From positions 75,001-139,000 of the forward strand of contig AP026156.1 in the NCBI GenBank assembly GCA_030295235.1: 64,000 bases of DNA, read 5' to 3'. The position numbers were made by a program, and so were the translations under genes. The notes below the pieces were generated by a model. It made no database searches. It was given only the letters and a program-made list of their open reading frames with translations, and had not been told where the DNA came from. Source of the DNA: Fistulifera solaris. Lineage: Eukaryota > Bacillariophyta > Bacillariophyceae > Naviculales > Stauroneidaceae. The stretch's first letter is position 1. The number at the start of each line of letters is the position of its first letter. Positions 25,622-37,232 of this stretch are shown one piece after another.

Positions 25622-28439
25622 TCAATTCATCCGACATGGCCACGGTTGCCGCTTTTCCACAAATTCGGGCAATTCGTCAAAATTCAAATAACGGTAGGTA
25701 TCCGCGGCCGTGGCGTTGACTTCGCTCATGTAGGCCATGTATTCATCGACGGTGGGCAGCTTGCCTTCAATACTGGCAATCGCCGCGAGTTCGGCACTGG
25801 CCAAGAACACGTTCGCTCCTTGTCCCAAACGGTTGGGGAAGTTTCGGGTACTGGTCGAGACCGTCGTGCAGCCGGGAGCCACGCGAGCTTGATTGCCCAT
25901 GCACAACGAACATCCTGGCATCTCCGTGCGAGCACCGGCCGAGCCATAAATGCTGTAATAACCTTCCTCGATCAATTGCGCTTCGTCCATCTTAGTAGGC
26001 GGCGCCACCCAAAGACGAGTGGGAAGAACCTTTGACTTTTTGACCGCATGAGCGTTCAACAATTTACCCGCCGCACGGAAATGTCCAATGTTGGTCATGC
26101 AAGAACCAATGAACACTTCATCAATGGGTGTTCCGGCCACTTCCGAAAGAAGCGCCGAAGCATCTGGATCGTTCGGCAATGCCAACACGGGTTCTTTCAG
26201 CTCGTTCAAATCAATCTCAATGACTTGAGCATAGCTGGCCTTCTTGTCGGGTTTCATCAAGACCGGGTTGGCGACCCACTTCTCCATGGCTTTGATGCGA
26301 CGCTCCAATGTACGGGCATCGCCGTATCCTTCCGAAATCATCCATTTGAGCATCACAATATTCGAATTGAGGTACTCAATGATGGGTTCTTCGTTCAACT
26401 GAATCGTGCATCCAGCAGCAGAACGCTCGGCCGATGCGTCCGACAGTTCAAAGGCCTGTTCACATTTCAAGTCCGGAAGACCTTCAATTTCCAAAACACG
26501 ACCCGAAAACACATTCTTCTTTCCCTTCTTCTCCGTCGTCAACAGTCCTTGTTTCCAACGCCGTGTACGGAATGGCCTGAACCAAATCACGCAAGGTAAT
26601 GCCCGGTTGCATTTCTCCGTGAAAGCGCACTAGCACCGATTCGGGCATATCCAACGGCATAATGCCGGTCGCGGCCGCGAACGCCACTAAGCCACTTCCC
26701 GCCGGGAAAGAGATACCAATGGGAAAACGCGTGTGCGAATCACCACCGGTTCCGACCGTGTCCGGGAGGAGCATGCGATTCAACCACGAATGAATGATAC
26801 CATCCCCCGGTCGAAGCGAGACACCCCCACGCGTGCGGATGAAATCCGGTAACGTGTGATGGGTCACCACATCGACGGGTTTCGGGTACGCGGCCGTGTG
26901 ACAGAACGACTGCATCACCAAGTCGGCTGAGAATCCCAAACACGCCAAACCCCGCAATTCATCCCGGGTCATCGGTCCCGTCGTATCTTGCGAACCGACA
27001 CTGGTCATGCGGGGCTCACAATATTGTCCAGGGACGACACCTTGGCCTTCGGGCAGTCCACACGCGGCCCCGACCATCTTTTGGGCCAAAGTGAACCCTT
27101 CCACATTGGAATCGGGTTGCACCGGCATGCGAAAGACATCATCCACGGCCGATCCTCGTCCCAATGCCTCACGCGCCTTGGCCGTCAATCCACGTCCAAT
27201 AATGAGAGGAATACGACCTCCGGCCCGCACTTCATCCAACAAAACTTGCGTTTTGAGTTCAAAGGTCGTAATCGTGGCACCCGTCGCATGATTCTTGACG
27301 ACACCTTCGTACGGATACACATCAATGACGTCTCCCATGTGCAAATTGGAAACATCCAACTCAATGGGGAGTGCACCGGAATCTTCCATCGTATTGAAGA
27401 AAATCGGAGCAATCTTTCCGCCCAAACAAAGACTCCCGGTGCGTAGGTTCGGGACGTACGGAATGTCGTCTCCAAAGTACCACAAGACGGAATTGGTCGC
27501 ACTTTTCCGCGACGATCCCGTCCCCACGACATCACCGACGTACGCCAAGGGAAAACCAGTGTCTTGTTGTAATTTGCGAATTTGCGGAATGGGACCAATG
27601 GCACCATCTTGCACAGGTTCGATACCATCCCGGGCATTCTTGAGCATACTGGCCGCATGCAAAGGAATGTCAGGACGACTCCACGCATCTTGGGCCGGAC
27701 TCAAATCATCGGTATTCGTTTCACCCGTCACCTTGAAGACGGTCACGGTATATTTTTCGGGCACGTCGGGTTTGCTCAAAAACCATTCGGCATTCGCCCA
27801 CGACTCCAAGACGGTCGTGGCGGCCTGGCAGCCGCTCTCGTGCAATTCAATGACATCGTGCAAGGCATCAAAGACGAGCAAGGTATGCGACAATTGCTGG
27901 GCGGCCGTGTCGGCGACTTCTTTGTCTTGCAACAATTCAATCAAGGTAGCGACATTGTATCCACCTTGCATGGTCCCCAACCATTCGACGGCTTGTTTAC
28001 GGCTGACGAGAGAACACTGTTCACTGCCTTTCGCAATCGCACTCAACCACGTGGCCTTGACGTACGCGGCTTCATCGACACCGGGTGGAACTCGGTGCAC
28101 CAACAAGTCCAACATTTCTTGTTTTTCGGCTTCGGTGGCGTCCTTGCCTTGCAATTCCTGAATAAGAGTCGAAACTTGTTCGGCCGACAAGGGTTTCGGA
28201 GCAATTCCCAAACCGTTGGCTTCTTTCAAGCGTTCCGCGACATGGGCATGGTATTCCGGAAGTAATACGGAAGCTTCGGAAGGAAACGAACGACAGTAAT
28301 GGCGTGTTTGTTGTTGCAGAGCAGTTTTGGAAGACAAGGCAACAGCACGACGATGGGCCGTCTGCAAATTACGACGGGCGTGACTCGCCAACGTCCACGA
28401 AACGAGACTGCGTCGGACGGCTTGACGGGATAAGAACAT
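25622..28439 (-). CDS. Aconitate hydratase, AcnB type, mitochondrial
   Basis: This is bacterial-type aconitase B (citrate to isocitrate via cis-aconitate, 4Fe-4S), about 938 residues, in the TCA cycle. The N-terminus has many Arg and no acids for over 30 residues ([15 protein letters not shown]), as in a mitochondrial presequence. The HEAT-like domain, swivel domain and catalytic core follow. Cluster ligands are visible in SFCHTAAYP and PGCSLCMGN; other blocks are [13 protein letters not shown] and [13 protein letters not shown]. One extra base near 26555 (a GG pair) breaks the conserved A-(L/I)-K-Q-G-L-L-T stretch; removing it gives 939 codons. The ATG at 28439 is preferred because it starts the presequence; the frame is open further upstream without homology. 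Animals and fungi use a different (AcnA-type) mitochondrial enzyme. Confidence 0.94.
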
Positions 28440-29119
28440 GTTGATTAGTAAATGAATAGATTTCAAACGCCGTAAGACGAAAGGAATGCTTTTCCTTGTC
28501 AACAAAAAGACGGGTTTGTGTCCTTCGCTTTCTGATTTCGTTTTATGATGCGACGGCAAGGAACGGCGTGATCCGAAAGCGAAAGATCCCTTTGGAGTAT
28601 AGTGCAAAACAGTACACGACAGAACGAACATCGACGCGACAGATGACCGAAAGGATCACCGGTAATCATTTGGACTTTACGAGCGATAGTGTATCAGCGA
28701 AAGAACATCACTGCGACATTTACCTTTCTTCCGCAAAAGAACTTCCGCGCGGCCATCAAAAATCGGAAGGCAAAAATGCGCAACGTACGACGTACAAGCG
28801 ATTAATCAGTCACGAGAAAGTTGCCTATTGCTCTCCAACCATAGTCTAGTAAGTGATTAGCAAACACAAACTGATAGGAATACGACGCTGTGTGTCTCTA
28901 GATGTAGCATGACCAACAGCAGGTAAGAGTAAAACATTTTAGATGAAAAAAGTCACATCTAGCAACGTTTAGAGAAAAGACGGACACATTCTAAACTATA
29001 AGGATCCCAATCGCTTTCCATTCATTCCTACGAATGAATTTAACGGTATCTATTGAAACAACAAACAGGGTAAGACTCACAGACACTTCACCAAAACGAC
29101 AACACTGCAACAAAGACAC
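28440..29119. other. Intergenic region, aconitase promoter and psbU 3' end
   Basis: Both flanking genes are on minus. Plus-strand open frames here, such as 28496-28849, lack recognisable content and cover the aconitase upstream region. Nothing else is seen. Confidence 0.45.
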
Positions 29120-29916
29120 TTACAGTCCGTTGTTGATGCGATCAATGACGTAATCCGCACTGGGCTCTAGAGCCGTGAAACGACTTTCGTACTTTTTGAT
29201 CAATTCCTTCTCTTTGCCCGACAAGCCGGGAATGTTGTACAAGTCCGCTACGGACTTGTACGGTCCATTGGTGGCAATCTTTCCGGCGACCGTCGGGTAC
29301 AGACCGGGCATCTTGAGGTAGACACGGACATTGGCATTGTTGACATCGACAATTTCACTGCCACCCAAGTATCCAACATTGTCGTAATCACGAACGGCGT
29401 TGGCGGCCATGGGAGCGGCCAGAGCGGCGGCACCCGCCAAGGCCGACAAGAACTCGCGGCGTTCGGCTTGCAAGGCGACCGACGCGCGTTCGGCGCTGGG
29501 AGTCACAAACGCAGCGGCGGTGCTGTAATATTGAAGCAGAAAAGAAAAGAGAAGGTGAGAAAACAGGTGTGTTGATGTGATACAACATCTATGAAGAGAA
29601 ACAACAACTTCCGGTAGTCGAGATGTGTTGCGGATACTCTGTCGTGTGTAGTCGTTCTTACAGTCCTTGCGCCATTTTTTTCTCAGAAACGGGCCGTAAT
29701 TCATCAAACAAATTTATTATAATAACGCATGAATTGAAGATTGTCAAACGTATCGTTATTGACGGTGCTATTTGCCTCCGAAATGACTATCTTCCCGTCG
29801 AGCGGCGCAACCACTCGCGTTTTACCCGCCGTTCGCGCACGACTTGACCAAAAAACAAAAAATAACTACAGAATTCCCACTTACGTGAAAAGAGCGGCAA
29901 AGAGAGCGAGCTTCAT
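29120..29916 (-). CDS. psbU: Photosystem II 12 kDa extrinsic protein PsbU
   Basis: PsbU is a lumenal subunit that stabilises the oxygen-evolving cluster of PSII in the red algal lineage and cyanobacteria. This precursor has 144 residues. Exon 1 (29916-29885) encodes the ER signal start MKLALFAALF; exon 2 (29522-29120) continues with a cleavage context AAAFVTP, F being the residue needed for entry into the plastid. A short transit region follows, then a twin-arginine lumen signal (RREFLSALAGAAALAAPMAANA-type; RR at about residues 34-35). The mature part has DYDNVGYLGG and the helix-hairpin-helix-like IPGLSGKEKELIKKYE. The 362-nt intron is long for this window. The protein ends at NNGL, slightly shorter than some homologues. 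Confidence 0.95.
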
Positions 29917-30351
29917 GGTCAAAGTATCGTTCGGGGTATTGATTGTTGTTGTTGTTGTTGATGCTCTGCAGCGATCTCTTCGTTAGTGACGTGCTTCAAC
30001 TCACGCGTTGCTTGTCGTAGACTTTGTACCTTTGGTTGAGGGTGTATCTTTTCTCGATGAACGAACGTCGCGCGATCCTGCGCGTCATGGAGGGACGACG
30101 TGCAGACGTAGAGTCGTACCGGTAATGATTACTCACCGGTATTATACACTCATCAAAACTGTAGATTACTATTCTGTCAAAAGTCCAATCAATCCAATCA
30201 TCGTCCGCGCGACGAAACCACAAACGCAAAACATTTTCTGCGAAACAAAAAATAAATGTTCCAAATGGCAGAATTCGATGCGCCTCTTGTCATACTATTC
30301 GACCCAACCATCTACTAATGTTGTCTTTCTTCATGACATAATTTCACGCAA
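29917..30351. other. Divergent promoter region, psbU and channel copy C
   Basis: This lies between the divergent starts of psbU (minus) and channel copy C (plus). A GTT/GTTG repeat near 29941-29960 lies in the psbU leader. No coding signal. Confidence 0.45.
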
Positions 30352-33300
30352 ATGGCGTTCCATTCACCCTTGCTACTACTCGATGATGACTCCTCATCAC
30401 GATGGCTCGGAGACATCAATTCAACAACAACGAATAATAGCACCAAGGCCATTCTCCAAGACTCGGCCATTTTGAGGGGATATGGGGGTCGTTTACGGAT
30501 CCTTACTCGTTGTTGTGTTTGTTATCTTTGTTATGTTCGCCTTTCATTTCCACGACCGTATACCATTCGGAAATGGCAGGAGGAATTAAAGGTACGTTTA
30601 AGTTGCCTCATTTCTTTACAAACAATTGTAATATTCATTACTTTTTCTCGCTTCAACAGAGTCCGTTGGCACAAAATCAATTTGGATTCCTTTCGTGGAT
30701 ATGGATGCTCTTTCGATTCGAGGATGACGAATTGGCCGAACATTGTGGTCTCGATGCGGTGTGTTTTCTGCGGACACTGGCCATGGGCAAGAAATTGTGT
30801 ATGGTCGGCATGTTCAATGCTGTGTGGTTGATTCCGATTTATGCGACGGCCGAGTCGTCGCCCGAAACCGATAAAATCACGGATTGGGTCGTTCGCATTA
30901 CCGTATCGCATGTTCCGCCGGGATCGGCGCGGTTGGTGGCAACCGTCGTGGCGGCCTATGTGGCCTTTGGGTATACCATGTATTTGATTGTACAAGAGTT
31001 CGAGTGGTTTATCGGTACGAATCGAATGTGTGCACACGAACAATTGTAGTCCAATTTCTCACAGCAGCTGGACAGGGATGCGTCACAAATTCCTTCGCAA
31101 GCCGAGACCCCGCAATTACACGTAAGTTCGTTGTGAGCGGCACGCAGAGCGAACCGCTGCCGTTTGTCTCATTCGTTCTACCGCAGAGTCTACGTCAGCA
31201 ATATTCCACCCGAGATACGATCCAATCAAAAATTGGAATCGTTCTTTCGTCACTGTTTCAATGGAGATCCGGTCGTGGACGCCCGTATCCGTGTGGTCGC
31301 GAACAAATTGTCCGCTTTAGTAAACAAACGAGATCATGTGATCGCCCAGCTGGAACATGCCTTGGCGGTGGAAGACAAAACCGGAACGGCACCCACGCGC
31401 AACACGGGCCTCGTGGGAGGTATCCCCGGAGTAGGTAGCGCGGCGGGGGCGATTCCGGTTCTGGGTAGCGCCGTTGCGGGAGAGCGTGTGAATTCGATTG
31501 AATGTGAGTCGTGGTGCATGTGAAAGAATGTTTGCAAACGTTGACTCAATTGATGTATGATTGCTGCGAATCATCCAGTCTTCTCCCGTGAGCTTGCGGA
31601 ATTGAATGCGGATATCTCCAATCGGATATTGCTGGTGGAGACTATGCTGAGTGAAACTGCAGCAACGGAATCGTTGGAAGAATTCAATCCTTCGTCAAAG
31701 CGATCGCGAGGACCGTTTGATACCGAAGAGCACGGAACAGAATCGGCCGATTCAATCAATCCAGAGACACGGGCCGAAGAAAAGATGGAAAGCGATTCCC
31801 TTCCGCACACAAGTTTCGACCCACTATCTCGACCGGAGGAACCGGAGGAAGAACAATTAACAGAAAATCGATCTTACTCTCAAAAGACATCAAACAATAG
31901 TTCGCTTCATGGTACATCTGCTCACTCAGTTCCCAATGACAGTTCGAGAAGTGCCATGTCATTAGCTTCCGGCGCTACGAAAAAGGCCACAAAAGCGGTC
32001 GGTACAGTTATCGGTAATGCGAAAGGCGCTTCCAAGCTCGCCACACACGCCGTCGGATCAGCTGTAAAAATGGTTGCCGGTGCTAGGGATTATGAGCACT
32101 ACCACGGAGGCTTCGTCTCCTTCCGGACACTCAGTTTAAAGTACGCAGCATTGCAGATGCTCCACCACGGGACCCCGTCCTTCATGACTGTTTTTGAAGC
32201 TCCGGATCCTCAAGATGTGTTTTGGGCAAATGTAGGACGTGAATACAAGGAGCTTCAACTGGGGCAGTTACTAAGTCGCTCGGCTTCGGTTGCTATTTGT
32301 TTTCTTTGGACTTTCCCAATGACTATCATTGCCTCGCTCTCCACAGTGGAGGGTCTGAAAAGGCAGTTTGATATTGTCGAGGATGCAATTGAAGCATTCC
32401 CAGCATTGGAGCCCATCCTTCAGCAACTTGCTCCCTTGTTGATTGTCTTGTCAAACGTTATGTAAGTACAGGTCCTTCTTGCCGATGTCTTTTTGTAACT
32501 TGTATCTGATATCGTGATGCAGCTTGCGGCAAATATTAAAAGCTCTCTCGATGTGGGAAGGGCCCGTTTCAGGATCTGTTGTTGAGGCGTTGACTTTCAC
32601 CAAGCTCGCCACCTTTATGATCATTCAGACATTCTTTGTGACAGCTATTTCGGGATCTCTATTGGAAGAGATCAAGCAAATTGCAGAAGATCCGCTGTCC
32701 ATTGTCGACCATCTCGCTAGAACACTTCCCGCACAATCTACATTCTTCATTCAGCTTGCCTTTGTCGGTACCGTGACCGACCTTGCCTTTGAAAACATCC
32801 GTATTATTCCGCTTATACAGGCATACTTGCGGAAATTTGTGGGACCGCGCGTAACAGACAAGGAACGAAGCAGAACTTTCCTTGGCCTCCGGCCTTTGTC
32901 CGATCCCTTGTATTTCCAGTTTTCATTGAACATGTCACAGTTCTCGATTTTATACTTTATGATTGTTATGGTAAGCGTCGCGACCGCTGCCTCTGCTGGT
33001 TCCCAAAACAATTCTCTTACTGCTCTTGCTTGCAGGTTTACCAGACCATAGCACCATTGACCTGCTTTTTTTTTGTGCTTTTGTTTCATCGTGCTGCGAC
33101 CTGCTTTCCTTCATCAATTCGTTTACATATACCCTACCCTTCCCGACAGCGGCGGGAAAATATGGATCCGATTTATTCGAATCATTCAGATTTGTATGAT
33201 TGTGGCGCAGATAACATTGGTGGGACTCATGGGGCTGAAGAAAGCCGGAATTGCGACTCCTCTCATGGCTCGTAAGTGTTTCATGTGGAACGTACACCGG

Positions 33301-33607
33301 GCAATGGTTTACGTTTCTAACTTCGAAATATTTTCATTTTCGTCCCCCAGCTCTCATTATATTCACGGTCCTGTTTAACGCATACTTACGACAAGAGCAC
33401 TTCCGAGTTGCAGAATACCTTCCGACAAAAGAGTGTCTGAAAGTCGATCTCCGTAATGGTGATAACTTTGCCGTTTCGCTGGTCCAGGGTGCCTACTTGC
33501 AACCGGAGCTCCGCGAAAAGGAGTTGTTTCCTGAAAATGTCGACCATCGTCGCTTGGTCGCATTTGGCTTGAAACAGAACCAAGGGGAGTCCTCGTCGTT
33601 CGTATAA
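30352..33607 (+). CDS. OSCA/CSC1/TMEM63-type cation channel, copy C
   Basis: This DUF221 channel of about 926 residues is on the opposite strand to copies A and B. Exons: 30352-30591, 30660-31014, 31076-31121 (46 nt), 31187-31503, 31579-32461, 32523-32970, 33036-33271, 33351-33607. The N-terminal helix leads to FPRPYTIRKW. The RRM-like domain starts VYVSNIPPEIR, has an insert with GGIPGVGSAAGAIPVLG and a Ser/Glu-rich stretch, and returns at GGFVSFRTLSL. APDPQDVFWANVGRE precedes the pore helices; LHQFVYIYP and KKAGIATPL are near the end. Three indels occur: an extra G near 30477, a missing T near 30548 and an extra T in a nine-T run near 33066; net effect gives 927 codons. Closest in sequence and intron pattern to B and D. 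Confidence 0.9.
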
Positions 33608-33905
33608 TACACTGGATATTCAGCTGGACGTATTTGTACTTGTTTTGTATCGGATGCAAAATTTGGAGCTCAACTCACTCAGCTTCATATCGAAGATACG
33701 CGTGAACCCTGATCCAAATGGTTCTTTTTGAAAGGGACTCACATTTTGCGAACCCCCTAATGAGAAACGTGACCTTATGTTGTTCACAAAATGTTGGTGC
33801 GGCACCACTCGCGAACGTCTTGACTCTCTACGATCGCAATTTCGCTCTTAGAAATCAATCACCCCGAGGAGCTTGAAGCAACGTTGGTTAATAGGCTTTG
33901 AAACG

Positions 33906-36900
33906 ATGGCACAGAGTATCAACGAACCAGATGCCTTTCAGCGTACTTACCGAGATGCTTCTGTTCTCCGTGACATGGCAACTATTTACGGATCGTTGCT
34001 TGTCGTTGCATTCTTTTGTTCTGCATTGTGCGCATTTCGTTTCCACACCCATACACGATTCGTCGATGGACGGACAATGAAGACCTTAAGGTATGCCTTT
34101 TTTGGTCGTGACTTCTTTTTGCCTGCAATAGGTACTCGCACCGTACTTACTTGATGCTTTATTCCGCGCGAAGAATTCTCTTGCGGAAAATCAGTTTGGG
34201 CGCTTTTCCTGGATTTGGATGCTGTTTACGTTTAGTGATGACGAAATAGCAGAAGCGTGTGGCCTTGATGCTCTGTGCTTTCTCAGGACGCTTTGGATGG
34301 GAAAGAAAGTCTGCCTTTTGGGAATGTTGAACTCTCTATGGTTGATTCCTGTTTATGCAACATCCGAATCTTCTCCGGAGACGGACAAGGTCACAGACTG
34401 GGTCGTCCGTATCACAGTGTCTCATGTTTCTCCCGGATCTCCACGACTTATAGCTACCGTATTGTCTGCTTATATCTGTTTTGGATACATAATGTATTTA
34501 ATTGTGCAAGAATTTGAGTGGTTCACAGGTAAGAGTGATGAAACAACGGGGAGATTGAATTGAGACGATAAGTTGGCTAGCGAGCAAAGGGTGAGCGTCT
34601 TACCACATTTGCGTTTCTTTTTTTTTCAGCTATGCGTCACAAATTTCTTCGAAAACCGAGGCCGTCTAGCTACACGTGAGTTGGTTGGCTATGTATGAAG
34701 CAAGCCTTTTCATGTATCCGCTCACTTGTTGTTGTTCCTTCCATCTTGTCTCTCATAACAGGGTATACGTTAGCAACATCCCAGCAGAACTACGATCTAA
34801 CGACAAACTCGAAGAATTTTTCGGTCACTGCTTTAGTGGGAATCCAGTTGTTGATGTGAAAGTTCGAGTAATTGCTAATAAGCTATCTGATCTTGTGACA
34901 AAACGTGCGCAAACGGTAATAGCATTGGAAAATGCGCTAGCAATCAAGGAATCAAGCGGAAGTTCACCTACACGTACAACCGGTTCAATTGGTAATATTC
35001 CTGGAGTCGGAACTGCTGTAGCAGCTATCCCTATGGTTGGTAATGCGATTGTGGGTGAGCGACTGGACGCAATTGAAGGTAAACTTACTTTATTGTTACG
35101 CCAGCTCGACTTTTGATGTTAAAACTGACTCGTTGGTTGCATAGTCCTATCGCACGAGCTTGGTTGTCTCAACGCTGAAATTTCACATCGTATTTCTACA
35201 ATGGAGAGCATCATCTTTCGGCACGCACCGAGAGAATTCTTATCACAACCTATTTCATCGACGAGGAGCGGTCAGGGAGAATTTGAGGGCTACCGAGTCT
35301 GACAAATTGCTTTCCCAACAAAACGGAAGATCACCGGATCGCCTTTATTCTGAAGAGACAACGGGTGGAGACGTGCTTTCTCATACATCAGGGCACTCAA
35401 TGCAACCCGATGGACCGGAGAGACCTAAGGCGTTAGGCGTTTCCAATAAAGCCGCTAGCGCTGTTGGATGCGTAATTGAAAGCGCGAAAGGTGCATCTGA
35501 ACTAGCCAGCCATGCTGTTAGATCAGCTGGAAATATGATAGGAGTAGTAGCCGCAGGTCGCGATGGCGAGTACTACAATGGCGGGTTTGTGTCCTTTAGG
35601 ACGCTAAGTTTGAAGTATGCCGCATTGCAGATGCTCCACCACGATATTCCTTTCGTAATGTCGGTCTCTGAGGCTCCTGGCCCTCAAGACGTGTTTTGGA
35701 CAAACGTTGGACGCGAACATGAAGACCTTCAACTTGGGAGACTCTTTAGCCGCACAGCTTCTGTTGCTATTTGCTTTCTTTGGACAATTCCAATCGCATT
35801 CATTGCGTCGCTATCTAGTGTGGAGTCCTTGAAAAGGCAATTCGAATTTGTTGAGAAAGCAATTGACGAATTTCCAGCTTTGGAACCCATTCTTCAGCAG
35901 CTGGCTCCGCTACTTCTTCTTCTGTCAAACGTTATGTAAGTTGATAGTCGATCTTCGATCCTATGTCGATCCTGTGCCTGACCCCTTCTGTAGTCTTCGA
36001 CAGATTTTACGCGCACTTTCAATGTGGGAGGGACCTGTATCGGGTTCCATAGTCGAGGCATCAACGTTTACCAAGCTGGCCGCATTTCTGATAATTCAAA
36101 CCTTTTTCGTGTCTGCCATCTCCGGATCTCTGTTTAAAGAAATTAAGAAAATAATTGAAGATCCGTTGTCGACCATTGATCTTCTCGCCAACAGTCTTCC
36201 TGCACAATCCACATTCTTTATTCAGCTCGCCTTCGTCAGCACAGCAACTGGTCTCGTTTTCGAAACTCTGCGCATTGTTCCGCTGATACAAGCGTATCTG
36301 CGAAAGCTCTTGGGGCCACGTTCAACTGAAAAGCAGCGCCAGAAACCATTTCTTGGTCTTCGTCCTCTGTCGAATCCATCGCATTTTCAATATTCCTTGA
36401 ATGTGGCTCAATTCTCTATCTTGAACTTTATGATTGTGATGGTGAGTTTCATGATCAAATCTCTTTGAAGATGCCTAATCGGAAACATAACAATCTTACC
36501 ATTCTATCTCGAATATACGCAGGTGTACCAGGTAATAGCACCGTTAACATGCTTCTTCCTGTGCTTCTGTTTCATTCTATTGCGACCGGCCTTTCTGCAT
36601 CAGTTTATGTACATCTATCCTTCGCTCCCAGACAGCGGCGGAAAGATTTGGATCCGTTTTATTCGGATTATCCAGATTTGTATGATAGTGGCGCAACTCA
36701 CATTGGTGGGGCTCATGGGATTGAAAAAAGCCGGAATTGCGACACCACTCTTGGCTCGTAAGTGTTGTTTAAAACATACACACCGCAATGGTCTCCCCTT
36801 TCTAACGTTGGATTATTTGTCTATCGCTTGCAGCTCTCCTCATAATCACGATCTTGTTCAACGCATACTTACGGCAAGAGCATTTTCGAGTTGCCGAGTA

Positions 36901-37093
36901 TCTTCCCACGAAAGAGTGTCTTAAGGTCGATCTTCGCAATGGTGATGAGAACTTTGCCCTCTCGCTGGTCCAGGGTGCATATCTGCAACCGGAGCTCCGT
37001 GAAAAGGAGTTGTTTCCTGAGAATGCCGACGATCGTCGTTTGGTGTCGCTCGGCCTGAAACCAAACGATGAAGAGTCGTTAACGAACCTTTGA
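33906..37093 (+). CDS. OSCA/CSC1/TMEM63-type cation channel, copy D
   Basis: This is the fourth paralogue, about 878 residues, 298 bases after copy C. Exons: 33906-34090, 34175-34528, 34630-34675 (46 nt), 34762-35078, 35145-35935, 35994-36441, 36523-36757, 36834-37093. It starts MAQSINEPDAF and has the LRDMATIYGS helix. The cytosolic insert carries GNIPGVGTAVAAIPMVG but is shorter than in C. The block before the pore reads APGPQDVFWTNVGRE, with Gly and Thr where the others have Asp and Ala. Indels: missing bases near 34052 (T run) and 34199 (G), and an extra G near 35287; net gives 879 codons. The C-terminal exon is nearly identical in protein to that of C (ECLKVDLRNGD, LQPELREKELFPEN), so C and D are probably the youngest pair. 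Confidence 0.9.
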
Positions 37094-37232
37094 GTGCTGC
37101 TTTGCTCGCCCAATAATTGTGTAAATAAAAAGTGGATATGCTTTGTCAAGATTATTTGTACTGTATTGCTTTTAGGAGTATTTGTTGCAACCCGGCCAAT
37201 ACGAGCAAAACCTCCCAATTGTTTACGCACAA

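Noticed and set aside
25622-28439. Large plus-strand frames across the aconitase gene
   Set aside because: They are antisense shadows of a GC-rich, strongly biased coding frame.
28496-28849. Plus-strand frame of 117 codons upstream of aconitase
   Set aside because: It has no ATG start, no recognisable content and overlaps the aconitase promoter and leader.
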